Part shown: positions 40,482-47,616 of the stretch, piece after piece
Position numbering within the stretch: the first letter of the stretch is position 1
Layout: the number at the start of each line of letters is the position of its first letter
NCBI GenBank assembly: GCA_049694275.1
Contig: JBAVQS010000102.1
Span: forward strand, 1-47,616
Direction: 5' to 3'
Source: JBAVQS01 sp049694275
GTDB taxonomy: Bacteria; Chloroflexota; Anaerolineae; UBA4142; SHND01
DNA length: 47,616 nucleotides
The notes under the pieces: generated by a model
The model's database searches: none
Told to the model about the DNA's origin: nothing
The model's input: the letters and a program-made list of their open reading frames with translations, nothing else
Translations under genes and position numbers: made by a program

Positions 40482-43367
40482 CTAGTCCTTCTCCTCGATC
40501 GGGCGAGGGGTATGATCCCACACCACCTTGATCTCTGTTCCACGTCCTGGCCCGCTCTGAATCGTCAATTCCGCGCCGATCGCTTGCGCGCGCTCACGCA
40601 TATTGCCTAGACCCAAATGACTCGCTGACACATGGTTGATATCAAATCCACGACCATCATCTCGAATGGACATCTCGGCGACCAGGATGGCATTGGCTTG
40701 ACCCAGCGTGCAATTCAAACTCATGGTTACATGCGCCGCGCGCGAATGCTTCAAGACATTGTTCAGCGCTTCCTGGGCAATGCGGTAAAGCGCAATGTGC
40801 GCCTCGGGTGGCAACTTGCAGTTCCCCTCGACTTGCACCGCGATGCTCAGCCCTGTGCGTCCAGTCGCCGCTTCGCCGAGTTGACGGAGCAGGTCGCCCA
40901 ATTTCGTTTCGACCAGAGCGGTAGGACGGAGTTCCAGAAGCAATGTGCGCATTTCGGCGAGCGCGCCGCGACTCAGTTGGCGCAATTCTTTCAACAGCCG
41001 ACGACCTTCCGTCGGATCGCTTTCCCAGGATAAGGGCAGCGCATCCGCGATGAGACTGGCGGAGAAAAGCGTTTGCGTGACCGCATCGTGCAGATCACGC
41101 GCGAGCCGCGTGCGTTCCTGCATCACCGCCAATTCTTGCGCGCGTTCGTACAACCGCGCATTCTCGATGGCAATGCCCGTTTGATTGGCAATCGACTGCA
41201 CGACCGCCAGATCGGTGCTGTCGAATGTGTTGAGTTGATCACTTTGCACGTCGAGCACACCAATGACTTGTTCCTTGACGATGATGGGGACGACCAGTTC
41301 GGAGCGGGTCGCACCTCCTTGCATCTCCACATAGCGGGGCTCTTGACTCACATCAGGAACGAGGAGCGACTGGCCGTGCGCCGCAACCCAGCCCGAGAGA
41401 CCCACCATGCCGATGCGCAATCGTTGCGGTTTGAACCCAAAGTGGGGATCGTCCCACAAAACCCCCGCGCCAATGCGATACACCACCTCGTCGCCTTCGA
41501 TTAAACCGATCCCGACATGATAATAATGAAAGACTCTGGAAAGCAATTGAGTGACCTGCTCCATGATTTGATTCGTATCGAGAAGCGAAGCAATGTTGCG
41601 TCCGATTTCGGCGATGAGTTGGAATTGTTCGGCGCGCCGCTTTTCAGTCTGAAAGCGTTGCGCGCGCTCGATCGCGACCCCGACGTTCGCGGCAATCGTC
41701 ATGAGCAAGTGCTGATCGTTCTCGTCGAAAAGGTCTTCTTGGTGAATGCCTTGCACGCTCACCACGCCGATGGCTTGCGCGCCGGCGAGAATCGGTACGC
41801 CGACATACGCCTTGACGTCGATGCCGACCTGGGTTGCGCCGATCTGCGCGCGGCGATTTTCCATATCGCGATTGATGAGCAGGGGCTGGCGCGTTTCGAT
41901 GATCTTGCTCGTTAACCCTTCGCCGAATTGGATGGGCGTGAATGTTTCGCCGAAGGTGTAGGGAAACCGAATCCACTGGCTCGCAGAATCGAGCAGCGCA
42001 ATGTACGCAATGTCGGCATTGAATGTGTCACGAATCTGTTGTCCCGCCAGTTGAATGAGCGCCTCCAGTTCGACCTGGGATGCGAGCGCGTGGCTCACGC
42101 GATTGACGGTGGCAAGTTCGGCGGCGCGTTGCTCGGTCTCCTTGAGCAAGCGCTGGGTCTCGTCGAAGAGACGCGCGTTTTCGAGCGCAACGCTCATCGC
42201 GTTGGCAAGCGTTTGCAACAGGCGCACATCCGATTCGTTGAACGCGTGCTCGCATTCGAGGTTTTTCAATCGGATCAGCCCGCGCGCTTGTCCACCCACC
42301 ATCAACGGAACAAAGACGGATGATTTTGGAAGATGTTCCCCTGGCAACACATAACTGCCGTACTGCTCATTGGCTTGCGCCATGTTTTCATTGATGACCA
42401 CCGTTTCACCGGTGCGGATGACATGCCTGCTAAATCCTCGCTCGGCCAGGGGAAGCGGGTCTATCGTGACGCGTCGTCCATACTCGTAATTGTATGGCAA
42501 GTGAAGCAAACCTGTTTGGGGGTCGTAGATGCGGATGCTCAGGTCGGTGTTGTGAAAGTTCTCGCGGATTTTGTCGGCGACCGCTTCGTAGATTTCTTGC
42601 AGGTTGAGCTTGGAAGCAAGCGTGGCTTGCACGCTGTTGATGATGGCGAGTTCGGCGGCGCGTTGCTCGGTCTCTTTCAGCAAGCGATTCGTTTCGTGGA
42701 ACAAACGCGCGTTCTCGATGGCAACGCTCATCGACGAAGCGAGCGTTTGCAGTAGGCGCAGGTCCGACTCGTCGAACGCATTCTCCTGGTCGAGATTCTG
42801 CAAGCTCATCACGCCCGTGACGCGCGTGCCCACTCGCATCGGCACGCCGAGCCAGGAACGCGGCGGCTCTGTCCCGGGAAGCGTGGGTTGTCCCAGGGTG
42901 GTCGCTTGCTCGATGACTTGAGTGTTGACGAGCAGCGGTTCGCCCGATGCGATAATTCGTCGACGGAATCCGCCCGGCGGTTGCGGCTCGGTCACATAGA
43001 CCCGCTTGCCCCGCTCGATGGCATAGCGATGCGTAACCGTGTCGGTCGGCGGGTCGTAGGTCGAGATCATCACGACCTGGGCATTAAAGATGTCACGAAT
43101 TTTGTCGCCGATCAGATCGTAAATATCCTGAACATGGACTTGAGTGGCTAATCCCTGCTGAACGCTGTTGATGATCTCAAGCTCGGCAGTACGCTGCCGC
43201 AATTCTTCCCGCACGTGCGCCAGTTCTGCTGCCAAATGTTGGGCGTCGGATTGATGCGGGGTGTTGATGCGACTCTGGGCGCTTGCCCGTCTTGTTCGCT
43301 TGGAGGTTTTTTGTTTTTCCATTGCGGCTCGGTCTTGGGGTTCGATTCTTTGTCCAACACATTTCAC
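40482..43367 (-). CDS. NarX/DegS-type sensor histidine kinase with four GAF domains
   Basis: A 961-residue, apparently cytosolic kinase with no clear membrane helix. Four GAF-like domains follow each other, each starting with an Ixx-VQ/VSHALAS-type helix and ending with QTLA-type sequence and ENARL, joined by LLKETEQRAAELA coiled-coil linkers. The HisKA_3 box is RLARDLHDAVTQTL, with phospho-acceptor H760, and an HATPase domain follows with EALNNVLKHS, DDGRGF and GLGNMRERA. GAF2 and its linkers repeat at DNA level. It is immediately followed by its response regulator. The signal is unknown; the start is 43367 or 43322. Confidence 0.9.
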   Translation of the reverse strand: MKCVGQRIEPQDRAAMEKQKTSKRTRRASAQSRINTPHQSDAQHLAAELAHVREELRQRTAELEIINSVQQGLATQVHVQDIYDLIGDKIRDIFNAQVVMISTYDPPTDTVTHRYAIERGKRVYVTEPQPPGGFRRRIIASGEPLLVNTQVIEQATTLGQPTLPGTEPPRSWLGVPMRVGTRVTGVMSLQNLDQENAFDESDLRLLQTLASSMSVAIENARLFHETNRLLKETEQRAAELAIINSVQATLASKLNLQEIYEAVADKIRENFHNTDLSIRIYDPQTGLLHLPYNYEYGRRVTIDPLPLAERGFSRHVIRTGETVVINENMAQANEQYGSYVLPGEHLPKSSVFVPLMVGGQARGLIRLKNLECEHAFNESDVRLLQTLANAMSVALENARLFDETQRLLKETEQRAAELATVNRVSHALASQVELEALIQLAGQQIRDTFNADIAYIALLDSASQWIRFPYTFGETFTPIQFGEGLTSKIIETRQPLLINRDMENRRAQIGATQVGIDVKAYVGVPILAGAQAIGVVSVQGIHQEDLFDENDQHLLMTIAANVGVAIERAQRFQTEKRRAEQFQLIAEIGRNIASLLDTNQIMEQVTQLLSRVFHYYHVGIGLIEGDEVVYRIGAGVLWDDPHFGFKPQRLRIGMVGLSGWVAAHGQSLLVPDVSQEPRYVEMQGGATRSELVVPIIVKEQVIGVLDVQSDQLNTFDSTDLAVVQSIANQTGIAIENARLYERAQELAVMQERTRLARDLHDAVTQTLFSASLIADALPLSWESDPTEGRRLLKELRQLSRGALAEMRTLLLELRPTALVETKLGDLLRQLGEAATGRTGLSIAVQVEGNCKLPPEAHIALYRIAQEALNNVLKHSRAAHVTMSLNCTLGQANAILVAEMSIRDDGRGFDINHVSASHLGLGNMRERAQAIGAELTIQSGPGRGTEIKVVWDHTPRPIEEKD

Positions 43368-43526
43368 GTTCTAGCAAAACAAAAGGCACTCACCCTCGAC
43401 GCCTTTCCCGCGTTTTCGACGAGTACCTATTACCGATGCAATCAACACACAAACAATCAACAGTTCCTCTTTTGCAACAAGTATAACCTTAGAAATATTA
43501 AAGTCAAAATTCGACGGACCGATACA

Positions 43527-43664
43527 AGTACCCCGTCACATTGATCCTGCACAGTTGTCATTCCGAGCATGGCGAGGAATCTCGCTCCCTCGTCGTTCTG
43601 TCATTCCGAGCGTAGCGAGGAATCTCCCTTCGCTCGACAGGACAAAATGATTGTGACAGAGTAC
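43527..43664. mobile_element. MITE-like element, copy C, with internal duplication
   Basis: It starts AGTACCCCGTCACATTGATC and ends AATGATTGTGACAGAGTAC; ends are imperfect inverted repeats and AGTAC appears at both outer edges. The interior unit TCATTCCGAGC...GCGAGGAATCTC occurs twice (about 43560 and 43603), unlike copies A and B. The rest of the 416-bp region 43368-43783 shows no gene. Confidence 0.7.
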
Positions 43665-43783
43665 TAGGCGAACGATAATCTGATGGTGGCTGTATGTTAT
43701 GCTAATGAGTTCAAAGTAAGTCTCATGTCACCTTTGCGAGTAAAGGGGGGCCTTGTCATTCAGAGCTTTGCTAGTGACCTGAA

Positions 43784-45255
43784 GCCTAAGCTAGACTTTA
43801 TCCATTTGGCATAACGGGAAAGGTAGAGTAAGCTATGGCAAAAATCTCCGCCAAGAGACAGGCCAATGCTCACTCTACCCACTACCTATCTTAATCTGAT
43901 TTTGCCATTTGCGCCACTTTTCTCGGCGGCCATTTGGCCGTATGCCCAAGTGCTCCTGATTGGGGCCATTCTCACGCCAGGCCAACGCACGGTGACCGCT
44001 GTCTTGCGGATCATGGGCTTGAGCCAAGAGAAGCACTTTCAAAATTATCACCGCGTGCTGAATCGGGCCAAGTGGTCCAGCTATCTGGTAAGCCGCATCT
44101 TGCTCGGCCTCCTCGTGCAAACTTTCGTCCCCACAGGCACGATTGTCTTGGGCCTGGACGATACCATCGAACGCCGCCGCGGGGCCAAGATCAAGGCGAA
44201 AGGCATCTATCGCGATCCGGTCCGCTCGAGTCACAGCCATTTCGTCAAAGCGAGTGGCTTGCGCTGGTTGAGTCTGATGCTCTTGGTGCCGATCCCATGG
44301 AGTCATCGCGTGTGGGCCTTACCCTTTCTGACGGTCTTGGCCCCGTCGGAACGCTATTATCAAAACCGCAAGCGCACATCGAAAAAGCTGACGGATTGGG
44401 CTCGCCAAGTCCTGCGTCAAGCCCGCCGCTGGCTGCCGGGCCGCCGGATCGTCGTTGTGGCCGATGCCGGTTTTGCGGCCATTGATCTAATTTGGCAGGT
44501 CAGCCAGCGCCGCGATCCGCTGTGTATGGTCACCCGCTTTCGGCTAGATGCCAACCTGTATCAGCCCGCTCCCCGGCGGCGCCGGAAGCAGAAGGGCCGG
44601 CCGCCGGTGAAAGGGAAGACCTTGCCCAAACTGACCGCTGTCCTCGCCAACCCGCACACGATGTGGACGACGGTGCGGATCAACGATTGGTATGGCGAGT
44701 CACAGCGCACGGTCGAACTCACGTCGGGCACGGCGGTGTGGTATCACAGCGGCTTACCTGTCTTGCCGATTCGCTGGGTGCTGATTCGCGATCCAAAAGG
44801 GCGATTCAAACCGCAGGCGCTATTGTGCACAGACCTGGCGTCCAAGCCCAAACAGATTGTCGAGTGGTTCATTCAAAGGTGGCAAATCGAAGCGACCTTC
44901 CATGAAGTGCGCACGCATTTGGGCGTGGAAACGCAGCGGCAATGGGCGGATGCGGCGATTGCGCGCACGACGCCGGCGTTATTCGGCCTGTTTTCGCTGG
45001 TGACGCTGTTGGCGCACCAACATGCCACGCAGAATGCACTTCCTGTCCGGCAGACCGCATGGTATGCGAAACCGGTGCCGACTTTCTCCGATGCGTTGGC
45101 GGCGGTGCGTCAGCACTTGTGGAGTGATCCGGGTTTTCTGCTGTCGCTGTTCAAGGTGGATATCGCAAAAGTGCCTGCCTTGCTTGCGAGTTGCATGACG
45201 CAAGCTTTATGCTAGGCCAGCCGGTGAGCACCGATGGATAAAGTCTAGCTAAGGC
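43784..45255. mobile_element. IS701-like insertion sequence
   Basis: Imperfect 22-bp terminal inverted repeats lie at 43784-43805 and 45234-45255 around one transposase gene. The inner 16 bp (GCTAGACTTTATCCAT) match exactly. CTAG is present in both ends just outside ACTTTATCC, so the true ends may be ACTTTATCC with a 4-bp CTAG target duplication, which would leave a palindrome-like target GCCTAAGCTAGCTAAGGC. The element separates an AAA-ATPase remnant from sequence on its left. Confidence 0.75.
43866..45215 (+). CDS. IS701-like DDE transposase
   Basis: A 449-residue transposase. The family N-terminal region is LTPGQRTVTAVLRIMGLSQE and NYHRVLNRAKWS. Candidate catalytic acids lie in VLGLDDTIERRRGAKI, VVVADAGFAAIDL and QRWQIEATFHEVRTHLGVE, a D-D-E layout. 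It appears intact, so the element could be active. It uses no frameshift. Confidence 0.85.
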   Translation: MLTLPTTYLNLILPFAPLFSAAIWPYAQVLLIGAILTPGQRTVTAVLRIMGLSQEKHFQNYHRVLNRAKWSSYLVSRILLGLLVQTFVPTGTIVLGLDDTIERRRGAKIKAKGIYRDPVRSSHSHFVKASGLRWLSLMLLVPIPWSHRVWALPFLTVLAPSERYYQNRKRTSKKLTDWARQVLRQARRWLPGRRIVVVADAGFAAIDLIWQVSQRRDPLCMVTRFRLDANLYQPAPRRRRKQKGRPPVKGKTLPKLTAVLANPHTMWTTVRINDWYGESQRTVELTSGTAVWYHSGLPVLPIRWVLIRDPKGRFKPQALLCTDLASKPKQIVEWFIQRWQIEATFHEVRTHLGVETQRQWADAAIARTTPALFGLFSLVTLLAHQHATQNALPVRQTAWYAKPVPTFSDALAAVRQHLWSDPGFLLSLFKVDIAKVPALLASCMTQALC

Positions 45256-45468
45256 ACCACGATTCTTGTAGTCCAGAGTAAACCGCTCATGCGAGCGACG
45301 AAGAATCGAAGTTTTGCCGGAGCCAGTTGGACCCGTGATATAGATCGGGCCAATCCGCTCCCGCGCCATGTACTCACATTTGGCGATGGCCTCCTCAACT
45401 TGATCCGATGGATACAGAAAGCGCGAGTCAAGCCCGAGCCGAACGGGTTGCTCGTTCGCCGAGGGGCT
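45251..45468 (-). pseudogene. AAA-ATPase remnant cut by the IS701-like element
   Basis: On the minus strand an open frame without a clear start encodes RFLYPSDQVEEAIAKCEYMA, then PIYITGPTGSGKTSILRRS (Walker A), then HERFTLDYKNRGA before it reaches the insertion sequence. It resembles the N-terminal part of an IstB/TniB-like or other AAA ATPase. No Walker B follows. It is a fragment, upstream of which a stop lies at about 45469. Confidence 0.5.
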
Positions 45469-45501
45469 TTAGTCCAAACGAACCGGATTGCGCTACGTCA
45501 A

Positions 45502-46113
45502 TCAGCGTATATAGGTAAGACTGTCAATCATCTGGCGAAAATAGGATTGCAGACTTTGATAGTTACTCTCATCCGTATAGAACCGGAGGATAATTCCATG
45601 GTCTTGATGTAAGCGGTAGTTATCGAGCACATGCCCCGTGATTGTTCCAGTAAGTGGAGAAGAACTTGTATAGGTGAATTCGCGAATCCAGGTCTCTTCG
45701 TTCTGAAAAGTCATGGGGCTTGTGTAGAGTTCTTTGTAACCATCTACCCTATTCGTCGTTTGCCCAAACAATTTCACAGTCCGGCCCCATTCCGCAACCT
45801 CAGCAAGCGACGTAAAAGTAGCTTCGCTCTTGAAAAAATCACCATAGGCGCCATTAAGGATAGTGGGAGAAGTTATAGACCCAATGAGAGTCGCCCCAGA
45901 GCCCATCGATGGGTTTCTATCTGTGAATCTCCATGTCGTGGGAACCAGGATCTGAAAACCCCCGGCGGTGACTTGGACTGAATGCATGGCAGCTGGTGTG
46001 GCTATCAGTGAGCTTGTGCCTGATTTTGAACAGCCGATAGTCAGCAGCATTATTGCCAAAAGGGTCAGTAGCAATAGCCAAGAATTGGCGTTTCGATTCA
46101 TATATATGCTCAT
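45502..46113 (-). CDS. lipoprotein of unknown function
   Basis: A 203-residue protein. The signal peptide is hydrophobic and ends in a lipobox (LLTIGCSKS). The rest has VQVTAGGFQILVPTTWRFTDRNPSMGSG and IDSLTYIR at the end, reminiscent of PsbP/DUF1795-like stress-protein domains (tentative). The start is at 46113 or 46101. It is flanked by two insertion sequences and an AAA remnant. Confidence 0.7.
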   Translation of the reverse strand: MSIYMNRNANSWLLLLTLLAIMLLTIGCSKSGTSSLIATPAAMHSVQVTAGGFQILVPTTWRFTDRNPSMGSGATLIGSITSPTILNGAYGDFFKSEATFTSLAEVAEWGRTVKLFGQTTNRVDGYKELYTSPMTFQNEETWIREFTYTSSSPLTGTITGHVLDNYRLHQDHGIILRFYTDESNYQSLQSYFRQMIDSLTYIR

Positions 46114-46198
46114 GGCTCGTAACTACAGAAAGCAGATTGCCCTATACACATAGGTACCTTGGGTTGCCAAGGGGTATTATCGATGTGACTAGCTGTCA

Positions 46199-47610
46199 TG
46201 TCCAACGACATCGTGCACAATAAAGTCCGACGACATCGTGCCCATTGTAGATTGACCAGGCGGTCCACGCCGCACATTTAACAATCGCATATCTGAGCCT
46301 TTTCGTCCATACTGTTTCGTGGAGGAAACACCATGGACGAGAAACACGAACGGACTTGGCGACGGAAGGCGATTCGGTTGACCCGGCGCGGATTGCGCCC
46401 GAAAGCCATTCGGCAGCAAATTCCGCGGAGCCGCCGCTGGCTCCGAAAATGGCAAACGCGCTATCACGCTCTGGGCTGGGGCGGACTCAAGAGCCAGTCG
46501 CGCCGGCCTCGGCATTCACCCCACCGGTATGCCGACACCATCCGTCGCCGTGTGGTGCGAATTCGCCGCCGCCTCGAAAAGGCCAAGGTGGGGTTGATTG
46601 GCGGTGAAGCCATCCGCCGCACATGGCAACAGCTCTATCCGCAGCAGCCACGGCCAGGCAAGTCCACCCTCTATACCATCTTGCACGAAGCGGGGCTGTT
46701 GCGACCGCCACGGCCCGCCGGTTCGGCTTATTACCCCCAACCGACCGCCACGGCCCAGTTTACATTACAAGCGATGGACTGGACAATGCACTATCTTGAG
46801 GGGGGACCCAAAGTCTATGCGTTTCACACCGTCACGCTGCCCGCCCGTGCCCTCCATCAAACCATCAGTACCGACAAGCGCAGCACTACCGCTTGTGGAC
46901 ATCTCTTGGATGCGTGCCAGCAGTTGGGGTTGCCGGATGGCTTGCAAATCGATAATGATGCCGCGTTCAATGGCAATCGCAAAGTGCCGCGGGTGTTCAG
47001 TCCGTTTGTCCGGCTGGCATTATATTTGGGCATCGAAGTGATTTTTATTCCGTTCGGCGAAGCCAAACGCAATGGCGTGGTCGAACGGCTCAATGGGGTG
47101 TGGAGCCAAAGTTTCTGGCAGCGGCAACGCTTTGGTTCCGTCGCACATGTCAAACGGGCCAGTCCCGCTTTTATGAAATGGTATACCCAGACGTATCTGC
47201 CCCCGATCCTGGCCCCGGCCGCGAAGGTGCGCCGCTTGAGTGCTCGGCAACGCCAGGCCATACCAGTGGTGCTCCCCATTACGGCGGGGCGGATCCATTT
47301 CGTACGCTTGGTCGATGTGCGAGGGAATATTGCACTGCTGAATGAGACTTGGCATATTGATCAGCGGTTAGCGGGCCAATATGTGTGGGCCACCCTGGTC
47401 ACGCACGAACAACGGTTAAAAATCTATCATCAACGGTCTGCGCAACACCCCTTGCGCTGGCGCAAAACTTTCCGCTACGAAATTGCGGAACCGGTACAGC
47501 CGTTACGCCCGGCGTTTCGGCGCTCGCACCGCCGGCGCAAAGTGTGCACGATGTCGTTGGACTCGGCCAAGTTAACGAAATCGAAAAAATGAGCACGATG
47601 TCGTTGGACA
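46199..47610. mobile_element. IS481-like insertion sequence with doubled terminal sites
   Basis: The outer ends TGTCCAACGACATCGTGC (46199-46216) and its inverted copy (47593-47610) bound one DDE transposase gene. Each end has a second, inner copy of the site: 46225-46241 (one mismatch, GTCCGACG) and 47546-47562. The ends read TG...CA. No clear target duplication is visible, and only 6 nt of the right flank are within the window. Confidence 0.78.
46333..47592 (+). CDS. IS481/IS3-superfamily DDE transposase
   Basis: A 419-residue transposase. The N-terminal helix-turn-helix region is basic (RGLRPKAIRQQIPRSRRWLRKW). The integrase core has catalytic D149 (AMDWTMHY), D207 (LQIDNDAAFNG) and E251 (RNGVVERLNGVW). 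The C-terminal residues are encoded by the inner copy of the element's right-end site. The gene is intact, so mobility is possible. Confidence 0.87.
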   Translation: MDEKHERTWRRKAIRLTRRGLRPKAIRQQIPRSRRWLRKWQTRYHALGWGGLKSQSRRPRHSPHRYADTIRRRVVRIRRRLEKAKVGLIGGEAIRRTWQQLYPQQPRPGKSTLYTILHEAGLLRPPRPAGSAYYPQPTATAQFTLQAMDWTMHYLEGGPKVYAFHTVTLPARALHQTISTDKRSTTACGHLLDACQQLGLPDGLQIDNDAAFNGNRKVPRVFSPFVRLALYLGIEVIFIPFGEAKRNGVVERLNGVWSQSFWQRQRFGSVAHVKRASPAFMKWYTQTYLPPILAPAAKVRRLSARQRQAIPVVLPITAGRIHFVRLVDVRGNIALLNETWHIDQRLAGQYVWATLVTHEQRLKIYHQRSAQHPLRWRKTFRYEIAEPVQPLRPAFRRSHRRRKVCTMSLDSAKLTKSKK

Positions 47611-47616
47611 CGACAA

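Noticed and set aside
42110..42780. Repeats in the kinase gene as a CRISPR or mobile repeat
   Set aside because: They coincide with repeated GAF/linker protein domains and are explained by domain duplication.

Overview
The window looks like a chromosomal contig from a Chloroflexota bacterium (Anaerolineae-like), inferred from gene content and not from a marker gene. The clues are high G+C coding sequence, a bacterial Elp3, Thr/Pro-rich secreted-protein linkers, many lipoproteins and TAT/Sec signals, the MoxR-DUF58-DUF4129-DUF4350-SpoIIM-RDD set, and C-terminal Cys-tailed YlbF proteins. No rRNA, tRNA or CRISPR array was seen.

Layout. 1-7.1 kb: a TAT-exported sulfatase-superfamily enzyme, a tiny Cys-starting membrane protein, then a Fur/Zur-family regulator with znuA-znuC-znuB. 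The regulator gene and znuA carry the same 15-bp operator-like dyad at their starts. An M28 peptidase lipoprotein and a NodB deacetylase follow. 7.2-9.7 kb: a Trm9/ALKBH8-like methyltransferase divergent from elp3, a plausible two-step wobble-uridine modification pair. 9.9-18.2 kb: the membrane/MoxR cluster. 18.4-21.4 kb: a LolA/DUF4367-like protein and a MacB-type ABC ATPase-permease fusion whose linker is encoded by five GAATTCA units. 21.5-25.6 kb: an aldo/keto reductase, lipoproteins, small membrane genes, and a truncated chrA.

25.9-39.3 kb is an arsenic/thiol island. Operon 1 is arsR-arsD-arsA-arsC, two YlbF-family proteins with Cys tails, and a thioredoxin-fold protein; it has no arsB or acr3. 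After a thiolase-like gene, a second arsR heads an unusual operon: a GcvH-like lipoyl carrier, two DGC-domain Cys proteins, an MtrA-like protein, DUF4346, OsmC, a CxxC mini-thioredoxin, a TauE/SafE permease, an AhpD-like protein, a six-hairpin glycosidase, an LmbE (PIG-L) deacetylase fused to a mini-thioredoxin, and a truncated second permease. The MtrA-like and DUF4346 reading frames are in the same frame and separated only by one UGA. That UGA sits in a Cys-Gly-UGA-Gly-Glu-Cys context and is followed by an 8-bp hairpin with a GGC loop at bacterial SECIS spacing, so this is a candidate selenoprotein and my main pick for something undescribed.

39.4-47.6 kb: a NarL-type response regulator and four-GAF histidine kinase, then a mobile-element-rich end with an IS701-like and an IS481-like element around a lipoprotein gene and an AAA-ATPase remnant. 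At least three MITE-like copies of one family, plus several other palindromic repeats, are scattered between genes across the window.
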